Shown: one piece after another, positions 21,833 through 31,263 of the stretch
How positions within the stretch are numbered: the stretch's first letter is position 1
Layout of the letters: each line of letters begins with the position of its first letter
Assembly (NCBI GenBank): GCA_002786855.1
Contig: PCUU01000092.1
Coordinates: 1 to 32,417, forward strand
Source of the DNA: Cytophagales bacterium CG12_big_fil_rev_8_21_14_0_65_40_12
GTDB taxonomy: Bacteria; Bacteroidota; Bacteroidia; Cytophagales; Cyclobacteriaceae
DNA: 32,417 nucleotides
Direction of reading: 5' to 3'
Notes under the pieces: generated by a model
Told to the model about the DNA's origin: nothing
The model's database searches: none
What the model saw: the letters and a program-made list of their open reading frames with translations, nothing else
Translations under genes and position numbers: made by a program

Positions 21833-24670
21833 CTAGTAATTGGTGAGGATTACTCTTTGGGCTACAATCTCATCTAAATATTCAAGCCTGATGATATAAA
21901 CCCCAGGGGCTACCTTTTGACCCTGCGCACCAGTCCCATCCCAAAAAATCTCATTATCTCCTTCGAAGCCAAAGCCCAGGGCAATGGTTTTGATAACTGC
22001 ACCTTGGTCGTTGTAAACTCTGGCCCTGATCGAACCTGTTGTGGGAACGCTGAAATTGAGCGCGACTGTGTTGGTGAAAGGATTTGGGAAGGCATTTTTC
22101 ACCACCAACTTAGTCCCCGTTGAGGTGGTGGGGTCTGGGCTAACATTTGAAATTTGACCTTCAAAAAGGCCATTCCCATGGGTTGCTGCCACAATTTTCC
22201 CATCAAGCCTTCTATAATCAATCATGTTGACTGGCGAATTTCCAATTGACAATTCTCCCTCTTGCTCCCAACTGGTATTCTGACCATTCATCGCAGTTGT
22301 GCTAAAAACACCAATACTCGTGGCTAAATAAATCTCTCGGTCACCATTGGTTTTGGGAACAATTTTGGCCCATCGTACAGAAGGCCCATTTCCAGTGCCA
22401 TCTGGGTTTTCTTCAAGATTACCAGAAATATCCTGAAAGCTTTCTCCACCATTATTCGAATAAAATACACTTGGAACTTGATAATTAGAGAAAACCACAA
22501 TCAACTCGTTGGCATTTTCTGGATTGACCGCAATTGAGTTTACATAAGCACCTTCACTACCAGGGAAGTTGGTAATTTCTGAAACGCTGTAGCCTTCGGA
22601 ATGGGCATTATCCACCCTGAAAACTTGCCCAGCTGAAGTACCATAATAGAGAATATCGCTTGGCACAGTTGAGATTTCGAGGGCAGACACTGAACCTTCT
22701 GCAATACCTGTGTTCGTCAGTTTTTCCCAGTTCACGAAAGTTCTATCTTGAGAGCCAGATGGCACTTGGCTAAGATTTCGGTTTCGCCAGACAAATTCAC
22801 CTCCGGCATAATACATTCTATTGCCATTGAATACATCCAGAACAAAGGGATTGATAAAAAGAATGGGCTGCGAAGGGTTTCCGCCAGCACCTAAGGGATC
22901 AACCCTTGCAAAAGAGGTGAGGGCAAAGTCCTCATTGAAGGTAAGCCGGTACACTTGCCCATTTTGAAAAGAGGAGTAATAATAAACGCCAAAGCGCGTG
23001 GTTGCGGTAAAACCACCATCGCCACCAATTACCCTGACCCCAGCTTTTGCGGTATTAAAACCAGTGAGTATGCTACCGTTGTCTTGCAATCCGCCCAAGG
23101 CGAAATCATCGTTTGGTGATTTACTGACGGCTATGGTATAAAACTGTGTCGTGATCATACCATTGTTCAATGACTCGTAGCGAACAATATTCTCTAAATT
23201 ATTCTGTGTTTTGAAAAGCCCACCGTCATTGGCAGTAATCATCACATTGGGATTTGAAGGAAGAAAAACCGCCTCGTGTTGATCGGGGTGATGACCAAAG
23301 TAAATGGAACTTCCATTATCGGTGGGATTATAGCCACCAATCCAAGTGGTCGCTCCGTTGGTGCTGAACCCCGTGGTGGAGCGATACAAATTAGTGCCGC
23401 CAATGAACACAGTATTCTCATCGGCTGGATGCACCGCAACATATAAATCGTAAGAGTTTTGAGAATCAAAAGCTTCGATTTCATTGCTACCATTAGGCAG
23501 ATTTCCCGAAAGATCCTGTACAACCTGATTTTGTGCATTGTATTTTCTTAACTCATGGCGATTTGCTCTATCCGTTAAAAAATACACCGTGTTGGGGTTA
23601 CTTGGAGAGGAACCTACTTCGGTGCGCCTAGAGCCATCCAAATTAAGCCCCGGTAATTTAGCCCAATTTGCCCCATCGTTCGATCTATAGATTCCGCTCA
23701 ATAAAGACAATTCCCCATTTTGATTGGTTTCACTGCTCAAGGTGGCATAAAAAGTACCATTGGCCGTCCTATGTATATCCGTGTAAAAAATGGAGGATAA
23801 CTCATTCAGGTCGGTGTTTGGCGCAAGGTTCAAGCGGTCATCACCTAAAACGGTTGTCCAAGTCAATCCGCCATCGGTTGACCTAACAATTCCACCAAAA
23901 ATGGCCGCAATAATTTCGTCATTGGCGCTATTTGGATTAATCTCTATATCCCAGACATACATAAATGGTGAGGAAAAATTCGCAGGATCGTTCGCTTGTG
24001 TGGAAGCCAATGGCTGCCAAGACCTGCCCCCATCAATGGATTTGAAAATCCCATCGCCACGAAACGGAGCTCCTGGTGCACGAGTAGAATTGCCCACAAG
24101 CTCTCCAGTGCCATAGTACCAAATATTCTGTTTGCCTGGACGTGTATCTTGTACAATGCAGGTTACACTTTGCAAGTCACTGTTGCTAGTCGTTTTCACC
24201 CAGCTTTGACCACCATTTTCTGACCGCCACATTCCACCAGAAATTCCACCTGCTAGAATGATGTTCTCATTCGTTACATCAAGCGCCAAAGCCCTTGTTC
24301 TGCCCCCAAAGTTATTCGGCCCTAAAGTTGTCCAATTCAATGCGTTCGAGGCTTGGCTACCCTGCTGATCAGCAGCACTGCGTTGAATATTTCTCAAATC
24401 TGCTTGAGCAGCCATTTTCTTGGCGTGTGCTAATTCTAGCTTCCGCATGTTACCCGGCATGGTACCCGTATTTGGATTCACCAGCATTTGCGTTAAATAC
24501 TCATTTCTCTGCTGAACATTTTCTCTAGAAAAAATTTCTGATTTGGCCTCAGGTGCGGTTACAATTGGGGTTTGCTTTTCCTTTTGTGGAGCAAAAGTAA
24601 GAACAAGTGAAAAAACGACCCAGCACGTGATCAGGCCAATTAGCAAACTAGATTTATTCGGAAGATTCAT
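21833..24670 (-). CDS. T9SS-secreted Asp-box (BNR/sortilin-like) repeat protein
   Basis: A 945-residue exported protein. An N-terminal hydrophobic signal ('SSLLIGLITCWVVFSLVLTFA') is followed by a propeller-type body from about residue 110 with Asp-box motifs of the S-x-D-x-G-x-x-W kind: 'SENGGQSW', 'SIDGGRSW', 'STDGGLTW', 'SNDGANW', 'SNNGGESF'. These occur in sialidases and VPS10/sortilin-like glycosidase-fold proteins and stabilise blades; no catalytic residues of sialidase are apparent. The last 85 or so residues ('NAFPNPFTNTVALNFSVP' to 'VYIIRLEYLDEIVAQRVILTNY') form a T9SS type A sorting domain of the FlgD-like Ig kind. Probably surface-located or released; substrate or ligand unknown. 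It stands alone between the TPR operon and the Nudix gene. Confidence 0.88.
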   Translation of the reverse strand: MNLPNKSSLLIGLITCWVVFSLVLTFAPQKEKQTPIVTAPEAKSEIFSRENVQQRNEYLTQMLVNPNTGTMPGNMRKLELAHAKKMAAQADLRNIQRSAADQQGSQASNALNWTTLGPNNFGGRTRALALDVTNENIILAGGISGGMWRSENGGQSWVKTTSNSDLQSVTCIVQDTRPGKQNIWYYGTGELVGNSTRAPGAPFRGDGIFKSIDGGRSWQPLASTQANDPANFSSPFMYVWDIEINPNSANDEIIAAIFGGIVRSTDGGLTWTTVLGDDRLNLAPNTDLNELSSIFYTDIHRTANGTFYATLSSETNQNGELSLLSGIYRSNDGANWAKLPGLNLDGSRRTEVGSSPSNPNTVYFLTDRANRHELRKYNAQNQVVQDLSGNLPNGSNEIEAFDSQNSYDLYVAVHPADENTVFIGGTNLYRSTTGFSTNGATTWIGGYNPTDNGSSIYFGHHPDQHEAVFLPSNPNVMITANDGGLFKTQNNLENIVRYESLNNGMITTQFYTIAVSKSPNDDFALGGLQDNGSILTGFNTAKAGVRVIGGDGGFTATTRFGVYYYSSFQNGQVYRLTFNEDFALTSFARVDPLGAGGNPSQPILFINPFVLDVFNGNRMYYAGGEFVWRNRNLSQVPSGSQDRTFVNWEKLTNTGIAEGSVSALEISTVPSDILYYGTSAGQVFRVDNAHSEGYSVSEITNFPGSEGAYVNSIAVNPENANELIVVFSNYQVPSVFYSNNGGESFQDISGNLEENPDGTGNGPSVRWAKIVPKTNGDREIYLATSIGVFSTTAMNGQNTSWEQEGELSIGNSPVNMIDYRRLDGKIVAATHGNGLFEGQISNVSPDPTTSTGTKLVVKNAFPNPFTNTVALNFSVPTTGSIRARVYNDQGAVIKTIALGFGFEGDNEIFWDGTGAQGQKVAPGVYIIRLEYLDEIVAQRVILTNY

Positions 24671-24717
24671 TAGGGCTAAATATAGCGTACAAGGTTAATT
24701 TATTTCAGCTTAACGAC

Positions 24718-25275
24718 CTAAACAGCCAAAAATTTCTCGCTTTTTGCATACATACGGATCAAAGAGCCTTCATTGGCTATCATAGAAGGAAGTTTTTGTA
24801 AAGGAACCCACTCAACCGAATTCGACTCGTGGTTGGCAAGGGGTTCAGCGCCTTTAGGGGCTTTCAGCAAAAACCGAATATCAAAGTGCTCGTGTTCAGC
24901 TACTTCCTTTCTTTCGGGAATGGTATGAATGTCTAAGTCAAAGATTTCGGGTTGAATGAATTCGAAGCCCTTTATCCCCGTTTCTTCCTCTGCCTCTTTG
25001 AGTGCCACCTTCCGAACGTCTTCTTCTCCATCAGCATGGCCTCCCGGCTGAAGCCATTTATTCAATTTGGCATGGTGCAAAAGAATCACAGCGGTGCATT
25101 CATGGTTGATGATCCAAGCAGAAGCCGTGATATGCCCTGATAATAAAGACCGATCAAAGCAATGCTCATGCCTTAATAGATCAAGGAAGCGCATTTTATA
25201 CGCTTCCTCAGCTGCAAAGTCACTGTGATAGGTTTTGATCTCGGAAATTAGCTTTTGTCTTAATTTAGAGGCCAT
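24718..25275 (-). CDS. Nudix hydrolase
   Basis: A 185-residue cytoplasmic protein. The Nudix box fits Gx5Ex7REUxEExGU at residues 79-101 (from 'GHADGEE' to 'KEAEEETGI'), with lysine K93 in place of the usual arginine; the metal-binding glutamates E97 and E98 are present. Nudix enzymes cleave nucleoside diphosphates linked to another group; the substrate cannot be read from the sequence. The long N-terminal helix and 'AWIINHECTAVILLHHAKLNKWLQPGGH' are typical of the Bacteroidota group. Its ATG overlaps the end of the upstream gene by 11 bases, and it is last in the comEC-to-Nudix run. Confidence 0.9.
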   Translation of the reverse strand: MASKLRQKLISEIKTYHSDFAAEEAYKMRFLDLLRHEHCFDRSLLSGHITASAWIINHECTAVILLHHAKLNKWLQPGGHADGEEDVRKVALKEAEEETGIKGFEFIQPEIFDLDIHTIPERKEVAEHEHFDIRFLLKAPKGAEPLANHESNSVEWVPLQKLPSMIANEGSLIRMYAKSEKFLAV

Positions 25276-25633
25276 CGCTGATTACCACATTGGCTTTATT
25301 GAGTTTCCCCTTTTCTAGTTCCGTGATAATTTCACCCGCCCCAATATTGTCCATATCACCCTTTTTGGCCAAAACATAATAAGCGATGGTTTCTACTTTT
25401 TTAAAGGTGACCTGACCTTTGTTATTCGTGATTTTGGTTTCTTGAACAGGGTTTTTCTCTGCATCGTAATCCAGTTTATTCTTATAAATCGTGACCTTGG
25501 CACCGGGCACAATATTGCCCAATTCATCGATTACAGTAATCTTAAGGTTGGTTTTAAAAATTTGGTCGAAACCAGAATTTGCAGTTCCGAAGGACAAAAA
25601 GAATAGGCTTAATGACAGTGTTAATAGTTTCAT
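25265..25633 (-). CDS. Secreted transthyretin/carboxypeptidase-regulatory-like domain protein
   Basis: A 122-residue exported protein. The signal peptide ends near 'GTANS' (about residue 20). The remaining 100 residues form one beta-sandwich of the carboxypeptidase regulatory-like (CarboxypepD_reg) type: 'LKITVIDELGNIVPGAKVTIYKNK', then 'ETKITNNKGQVTFKKVETIAYYVLAKKG', the strand pattern found at the N terminus of SusC/TonB receptors and in lone secreted domains. No lipobox. Function unknown; a binding or structural role is likely. Part of the minus-strand run between the 194-residue hypothetical protein (18-base gap) and the Nudix gene (11-base overlap). Confidence 0.78.
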   Translation of the reverse strand: MKLLTLSLSLFFLSFGTANSGFDQIFKTNLKITVIDELGNIVPGAKVTIYKNKLDYDAEKNPVQETKITNNKGQVTFKKVETIAYYVLAKKGDMDNIGAGEIITELEKGKLNKANVVISDGL

Positions 25634-25651
25634 TTTAGATTGTTTTCTTGG

Positions 25652-26236
25652 TTAAATAAATAGCTTTTCGATTAACTCATCGAAGTTCAAAGCTTTTGAA
25701 TACATACGGTCTTGATAGATGTTGGCCATCAATTTTATGTAACTGGGCTTTCGATCGATCAAAACGTATTCGATTAAAATATTGCCATACAACTGGTTGA
25801 ATTTATTTTTTTCGAGCGGTTCGGCTTGAGGCTTCAAGTACCATTTCTCAATCACCTCTTCATAAGTTTCTCTATCGATTATCCTTCTGTCTTTTTGAGC
25901 CAGTTTGTAGTTAAAATCAAGGGCTTTCTCTTTGAAGAAGTCAAACAAATTTCTGAACTCTTCTTTCGTCTTTTCTTGATTAAAACTGATTGCAAAACCA
26001 TTTGAATAGGGAGATTCCAGCAAATGCACATCTAGCTGAGCTGTGATGCCCTTCTTCTTCAATTGATAGGAATTGTAAACTTCGGACATTAAGTGACCCG
26101 CCTCTTCCGAGTTAATCCAAGCATTGTAGCTTTCCAATTCTTGCGTTGTTCGCTCCAATGGCTCATGAATCAACTCCTGACCTACAACAGCCCTTTCTGG
26201 AAATAACTTTTTGAATACGTCATCAAAAAAACTCAT
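25652..26236 (-). CDS. Conserved hypothetical protein, 194 residues
   Basis: A soluble protein with no signal or membrane segment, rich in charged and aromatic residues. Segments such as 'AWINSEEAGHLMSEVYNSYQLKKKG', 'HLLESPYSNGFAISFNQE' and 'NFDELIEKLF' suggest an alpha/beta domain with a long helical C-terminal half. I do not recognise a named family. It lies 18 bases after recQ and 18 bases before the next gene on the same strand, so it is probably co-transcribed with recQ. Coding is supported by consistent codon usage, close spacing and an uninterrupted frame. Confidence 0.75.
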   Translation of the reverse strand: MSFFDDVFKKLFPERAVVGQELIHEPLERTTQELESYNAWINSEEAGHLMSEVYNSYQLKKKGITAQLDVHLLESPYSNGFAISFNQEKTKEEFRNLFDFFKEKALDFNYKLAQKDRRIIDRETYEEVIEKWYLKPQAEPLEKNKFNQLYGNILIEYVLIDRKPSYIKLMANIYQDRMYSKALNFDELIEKLFI

Positions 26237-26254
26237 GCTTTTATTTTAATAGGA

Positions 26255-28204
26255 TTACTCCTGCTGTTTCGAAATGTTCTTCTTTGAGGGCCTTATTTTT
26301 CCGAATTCGTCAAAATACAACAGCCCATGGTCGATCAATTCTGAGGCCAAGGTGGTAAACACCTTTACATTTTCTGGAGCCAAAACATCAATTAGCTTTT
26401 CAAGATCAAAATCATGAGCATCGACAATGATATTCATGATCTGCTGATGATATTTCTTTCTCAGGCCATCTTCAACTTCTTTTTTCTTGTGCTCAACACA
26501 ATTGTCGCAAACTCCACAGCGATCATAATTGATCTCTCCAAAATACTCCAACAATTGCTGAGTTCGACAACGGTCTTCATTGTGCAAATAGGCAATTACT
26601 GCCTCCATCTTAGCATAAATCAACTTGCGCCTACTTTCAATTTGATGGCTGTCGATATTGAGTTGGTCTACCGAGGCTTTGGGCAAAAGAAATGTGAGCT
26701 GTGGCTGGTCCTTTTGCGGAAGGTACTCAAGCACATTTCTTTCCTTCAGGTGGATAAAGGTTTTCTTCAATGCGTCTAACGTAATTCCCAAGGCAGCTGC
26801 AATATTATTCTCCTGAATTACAATCGGACTATTGTATACTTCTCCACCATAAAATCGCAAAATGGCCTTGATCAAAGGATCAAAAACTGCGTTGGCGATT
26901 TGAAATTCATACATTTCGCGCTGATTGATATTGAACATCAATCGCGATGGCTGATAGAAAGATTCGCTCAATAGAATCAAACCTTGAGACTCCAAAACCT
27001 TGATTCCATTGAAAATCTCGATAGGATTTCGCTCGAAGTTCTTGGAAAATACCTGGAAATCGAAATCGAAGCTTTCTGTCGGATGACTGCCATTGGCCAA
27101 CTGATAATAGTTTCCCAGCATTTGATAAACTTCCTTGATGAGTTTCACTTCTGGCAGTGAATTCTTTGTTCGTTCTCTCAAATCCTCGATGTCCTTTTGA
27201 TGGCAAAGAATTACTCCAAAAGCCTTCTTCTCGTCTCGCCCTGCACGGCCAGCTTCCTGATAATAGGCTTCCAGGTTGCCAGGCAAGTCCATATGGATCA
27301 CCACGCGAACATCTGGCTTATCAATTCCCATCCCAAAAGCATTGGTCGAAACAATCACTCGGGTCCGATTATGAATCCAGTCTTCCTGTTTCTTGTTGCG
27401 CTCCTCATGGCTTAAGCCTGCATGGTAAAAATCAGCATGGATTTTATGTCGAAGCAATAAATGCGCAATCTCTTTGGCGTGTCTTCGCGAGCTTACATAA
27501 ACCACCGCAGAGCCTCGAATGCGTTCCAATATCTCTATCAGTTTCCGTTCCTTATGCTCTTCAAAACGCACTGAATAAGAGAGATTGGCCCTTGAAAAAC
27601 TCTTGGTCAATACCTTTTGATGCCTGAATTCAAGCTTGACCTGAATATCTTCTTTTACTTTTAAAGTAGCCGTGGCCGTCAATGCCATTACCGGCACTTC
27701 CGGTAATAATTCCCGAATGGTGGCAATTTCTAAATAGGCCGGCCTGAAATCATAGCCCCATTGCGAAATACAATGGGCTTCGTCTACGGCAATTAGATTT
27801 ACTCCACGTTTTTGATGGGCGATCTTTATCCTTTCCTGAAAAAGCTCTGTTTTTAAGCGTTCAGGAGAAACATAGAGGAATTTTACGTCTGAGTTGACAC
27901 AGTTGTCGAGTAGATGATCAATTTCTCTCTTCGACATTCCCGCATGAATTGACTCGGCTGAGATACCTCGTTTCTTCAGCTGATATACTTGGTCCTTCAT
28001 TAAGGCAATCAAGGGCGAGATTACAATGCAAAGCCCATCATTCACCATGGCTGGCACTTGAAAACAGATTGACTTCCCTCCACCTGTAGGCAACAATGCC
28101 AATACATCATTACCTTTTAATGACGCTTCTATGATGTCTTCTTGCAAAGGCCTAAAGGCATTATAGCCCCAATACTTTCTTAATATGTTTAAAGCCTCAG
28201 ACAT
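26255..28204 (-). CDS. RecQ family ATP-dependent DNA helicase
   Basis: A 649-residue 3'-5' DNA helicase. RecA-like domains: Walker A 'TGGGKS' (40-45), 'DEAHCISQWGYDFRPAY' (141-157, DEAH box plus RecQ aromatic loop), 'ALTATAT' (174-180), 'STNAFGMGIDKPDVR' (286-300) and 'QEAGRAGRD' (316-324). The RecQ C-terminal zinc site is C546, C563, C566 and C569, followed by about 80 residues without a recognisable HRDC domain. It is longer than E. coli RecQ up to the zinc site because of an enlarged winged-helix region. The role would be in recombination and replication-fork repair. It starts 46 bases after the enoyl-CoA hydratase gene and heads three small genes. Confidence 0.95.
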   Translation of the reverse strand: MSEALNILRKYWGYNAFRPLQEDIIEASLKGNDVLALLPTGGGKSICFQVPAMVNDGLCIVISPLIALMKDQVYQLKKRGISAESIHAGMSKREIDHLLDNCVNSDVKFLYVSPERLKTELFQERIKIAHQKRGVNLIAVDEAHCISQWGYDFRPAYLEIATIRELLPEVPVMALTATATLKVKEDIQVKLEFRHQKVLTKSFSRANLSYSVRFEEHKERKLIEILERIRGSAVVYVSSRRHAKEIAHLLLRHKIHADFYHAGLSHEERNKKQEDWIHNRTRVIVSTNAFGMGIDKPDVRVVIHMDLPGNLEAYYQEAGRAGRDEKKAFGVILCHQKDIEDLRERTKNSLPEVKLIKEVYQMLGNYYQLANGSHPTESFDFDFQVFSKNFERNPIEIFNGIKVLESQGLILLSESFYQPSRLMFNINQREMYEFQIANAVFDPLIKAILRFYGGEVYNSPIVIQENNIAAALGITLDALKKTFIHLKERNVLEYLPQKDQPQLTFLLPKASVDQLNIDSHQIESRRKLIYAKMEAVIAYLHNEDRCRTQQLLEYFGEINYDRCGVCDNCVEHKKKEVEDGLRKKYHQQIMNIIVDAHDFDLEKLIDVLAPENVKVFTTLASELIDHGLLYFDEFGKIRPSKKNISKQQE

Positions 28205-28250
28205 TCAATTGAAGATAGGTATTAATTAAGCTTGCGAGAAATTGAGTGGC

Positions 28251-29033
28251 CTACCAAACTACTTTTTCTTTGTTCAAGAAGGCCGCAATTCCTTTTTGAC
28301 AATCCTCTGAAGCACGCGCTTTCGCATTCATTTCAGCGGCATAATCAAGTCCTTCGGTCAGGCTCATGTTTTGCACGCCTGCAATCATCTGTTTGGTGAA
28401 GGTCATAGACTGCCCAGAGTTCTTTTCCACTAGCGTTTGCGCAAATTGTGCAACTCTTTCCTCTAATTCCATTGGATCTACAGCATGATTGATCAAACCT
28501 AGCTTTTCGGCTTCTTCGGCAGAAATCAATTCGCCAGTTAACAGCAGTGATTTTGCCTTGCCCTCGCCTATTTTTCTAAGCAGAAAAACCTTGACAATGG
28601 CAGGTATAAAACCAATGCGCACTTCGGTGTAGCCAAACTTGGCCACGTTAGCTGCAAATGAAAAATCACAAACCGTGGCCAAACCTGAACCACCCGCAAT
28701 GGCATGGCCTTGAATTTTAGCGATTACTACTTTAGGGTGAAGGTAAATTTGCTCGAAAAGCGACCTCAAGTGATTGGAATCGGCCAAGTTCTCTTCGAAA
28801 CTATTGCTTTGCAAAGATTGTAAATAAGCCAAATCGGCCCCAGCACAAAAAGCCTCTCCTTCGGCAGCCAGTACAATGACTTTGGCATTTTCATCAGTTT
28901 CCGCTTGACTAAATGCAGCCTTAAGTTGAGTAACTACCTCTGCATTTAGGGCATTCCTTTTTTCAGCCCTGGTAAGTGTGATGGTGGCAATTCTATTGGC
29001 GACTTCGTACCTGACAAAATTCATTCGTTCCAT
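28251..29033 (-). CDS. Enoyl-CoA hydratase/isomerase family protein
   Basis: A 260-residue crotonase, standard length. Substrate-binding and oxyanion-hole segments: 'RAEKRNALNAEVV' (22-34), 'AFCAGADLAYL' (61-71) and 'IQGHAIAGGSGLATVCDF' (107-124). 'FGYTEVRIGFIPA' (133-145) carries a candidate catalytic glutamate E137. The pattern resembles methylglutaconyl-CoA hydratases of leucine catabolism, but assigning the exact substrate would need its relatives. The start overlaps the comEC 3' end by 13 bases. An internal ATG (M4) is possible but the coupling favours the longer form. Confidence 0.9.
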   Translation of the reverse strand: MERMNFVRYEVANRIATITLTRAEKRNALNAEVVTQLKAAFSQAETDENAKVIVLAAEGEAFCAGADLAYLQSLQSNSFEENLADSNHLRSLFEQIYLHPKVVIAKIQGHAIAGGSGLATVCDFSFAANVAKFGYTEVRIGFIPAIVKVFLLRKIGEGKAKSLLLTGELISAEEAEKLGLINHAVDPMELEERVAQFAQTLVEKNSGQSMTFTKQMIAGVQNMSLTEGLDYAAEMNAKARASEDCQKGIAAFLNKEKVVW

Positions 29034-31108
29034 ACTTTAGAGAAAAACCCATCGCGATAGATGGAGTGTACTTTCAAATTTAGGCTTTCTGCCTGACTTG
29101 TGAGCTTATCTGCTAAGAACTTACGGTTCGATTTGTCGATAATCAAGGTTTTGAACTGAATTTTACCGACCAATTTTTCTAGGTCATTAATACAGTCATT
29201 GGAAAGGATAAGGAAATCAGCTGCTAGAGGTGCGCTTAACTCAACCTCTGCCACTCCTTTTGATTTTAGTTGAAGGAATGTTTTACCTTCGAATACTATC
29301 CAACGATTCCCATACATTTCATTCACTTTTAAGTTCAGCTGATCGTCCTTTGGTGAGAGACTACTCCCAGCAGTTTGGCGCATTGGCAGGAGATGAAACT
29401 TAATTCTATCGGTATCATGCATAAAGGTGCTATCGGCAATCAATTGGCTCTTATTGTCTTTTCTGAAATCTAAAACGGCCTCTCCAGCAACGTCTAAAAC
29501 AGAAAATTCATGGTTCTTGAATCCTCGCCAATGTAGGGTTTGGCTGATCGCAAAAGCCAGACAAAAAGCCAAAGACCAATTTAAATATTTGAACTTTTTG
29601 ATTGCGAAAAGAGAAATCAACATTAAAATGGCTGCATAAACAAGCCAAGTTTCTAAGGTAGTCAGGTGTATGCCTTCAATCGTACTTCCTGGGATCTGCT
29701 TCACACCAAAAACCATTTTATTGACTAAAACCACAAACTTTTCAGAAAGCCAATTGATGGCATCTCCTAGATAAGGAATGTTGCCAAATGTCAACACTAG
29801 TAAACCCATAATGAGCATGGCAAAAGCTGCAGGAATCACAAATAAATTCGAAAACAGAAAGTAAGTGGGAAATTGGTGAAAGTAAAGAATACTCAACGGA
29901 GCAGTCGCAATTTGTGCCGCCAAAGAAACACAGCTGATTTCCCAAATCTTATCGAGCCAATGATTATTTAAATCCAGCAGTCTGTAGAACCTTGGCTGCA
30001 AATAAACGATTCCGAATACTGCTAAATACGAAAGTTGAAAACCCACACTCATGATCAAATAGGGATTCCAACAAAGCAAAACAAAAGCAGAAGCCGCCAG
30101 TGTATTGTAAATACTGCTATTGGTATTTTTGGCTTTCGCGATAGCCACAAAAGAAAACATGGTAACCGCCCGAAGCACAGAGGGAGACAACCCTGTGATA
30201 AATGCGTAGGCCCATAACAACAAGATACTGATTGTGGCCATCCACCACCTTCTTTCCCAAGAATTGAGTTTGATCCGCTTGAAAAACAAGAGGATGATTC
30301 CATAGATAATCCCAACATGCAGCCCAGAAACGGCCAAGACATGCATGGCACCTGCCGCAGAAAACGAAGCCTGAAGCTCATTATCGAGTTCATCTTTGAC
30401 CCCTAAAGTAATTGCCAAAAGCACTGCTCTCGCATCCTTATCTTGAATATGGGCGCTCAACAAATCCGCACACTTGTTTCTGGCTTTAATTGAATATTCG
30501 AAAGGTTTTTGCCACCAAAAAACTCGATGGCCTACCAAGTGAAATGCTTCACCTACGAACTGTTGATGGAAGATATTATTATAAACGAGGTAATTCCGGA
30601 AATCAAATTCCCCTGGGTTTTTTGGCCCTTCAGAAAGGTTGGGGCTCCCTTTGATCAAAAGAATGTCTCCAAATTCAATTTCAGCACCAAGTGCCCGATC
30701 AATATAAACGTTCACCTTGCCCGAAGCACTTCTCCATTCTTGGGTCAGCACTTCGATTACTTCAACTTTTAGGTTAATGGATTTAGCCTTTAGCGCAGGT
30801 TCTTCTACTACAATGGCCCTATAAGCCATTATTTCACCGCTAATTTTCGACAAGTGGTCAGGTTGATTATCGGCCCGATGTTGCTGAAGCCTGAGAAACC
30901 CAGCCAAGAAAAGGAAGCTGAAAGCAAGAAGGAAAAGCAGAGGTTGAAAGCGAAAGGAGCTCTTGAAATTCAGGAGCAAGTAGGCCAAGGCAATCGTAAT
31001 TAACCAGCCCCAATGCATTGATAGACTCTCATGTGCATAATGATAAACAACCACGCCTAAGATAAACGCTAGCGCAAATCGTATAAATGGAAATTCATTA
31101 AAAGTCAC
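29021..31108 (-). CDS. ComEC/Rec2-like DNA uptake membrane channel protein
   Basis: A 695-residue polytopic membrane protein. N-terminal membrane helices and a DUF4131-type extracytoplasmic OB-like domain (about 90-190, with 'GPKNPGEFDFRNYL') are followed by the competence domain with its hallmark 'HVLAVSGLHVG' (256-266) and several helices up to about 520. In ComEC the C-terminal metallo-beta-lactamase-like domain normally starts with a DVGQGD motif and has HxHxDH; here 'VLDVAGEAVLDFRKDN' follows and no HxHxDH is seen, so the nuclease-like domain is degenerate. It would carry single-stranded DNA across the inner membrane if competence exists. It is the first gene of the minus-strand run. Confidence 0.92.
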   Translation of the reverse strand: MTFNEFPFIRFALAFILGVVVYHYAHESLSMHWGWLITIALAYLLLNFKSSFRFQPLLFLLAFSFLFLAGFLRLQQHRADNQPDHLSKISGEIMAYRAIVVEEPALKAKSINLKVEVIEVLTQEWRSASGKVNVYIDRALGAEIEFGDILLIKGSPNLSEGPKNPGEFDFRNYLVYNNIFHQQFVGEAFHLVGHRVFWWQKPFEYSIKARNKCADLLSAHIQDKDARAVLLAITLGVKDELDNELQASFSAAGAMHVLAVSGLHVGIIYGIILLFFKRIKLNSWERRWWMATISILLLWAYAFITGLSPSVLRAVTMFSFVAIAKAKNTNSSIYNTLAASAFVLLCWNPYLIMSVGFQLSYLAVFGIVYLQPRFYRLLDLNNHWLDKIWEISCVSLAAQIATAPLSILYFHQFPTYFLFSNLFVIPAAFAMLIMGLLVLTFGNIPYLGDAINWLSEKFVVLVNKMVFGVKQIPGSTIEGIHLTTLETWLVYAAILMLISLFAIKKFKYLNWSLAFCLAFAISQTLHWRGFKNHEFSVLDVAGEAVLDFRKDNKSQLIADSTFMHDTDRIKFHLLPMRQTAGSSLSPKDDQLNLKVNEMYGNRWIVFEGKTFLQLKSKGVAEVELSAPLAADFLILSNDCINDLEKLVGKIQFKTLIIDKSNRKFLADKLTSQAESLNLKVHSIYRDGFFSKVWNE

Positions 31109-31263
31109 ATAGTCAAATTAGATACTTGATTGATCATATCAAAGTAAATATCGACCCTAATTATTTTAATGTCGACCGCTCATAAAATTTAAAAATAGCG
31201 TAACAGACATGTGAGATAGGGACTCGCCTACATAGCCTACATTTAAAGTTGAAAAGCTAAGTC

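Noticed and set aside
23790..24116. 108-residue plus-strand open frame opposite the Asp-box protein
   Set aside because: Antisense shadow inside a repetitive secreted protein gene with good coding evidence on the other strand.
27157..27627. 156-residue plus-strand open frame opposite recQ
   Set aside because: Antisense shadow of a conserved helicase; composition is biased and no family features are seen.
31130..31142. TTGAT-CAT-ATCAA, similar to an FNR/Crp box, between comEC and the Crp-family gene
   Set aside because: The spacing is 3 bases instead of the 4 of a true FNR box and the region is AT-rich; autoregulation is possible but not supported.
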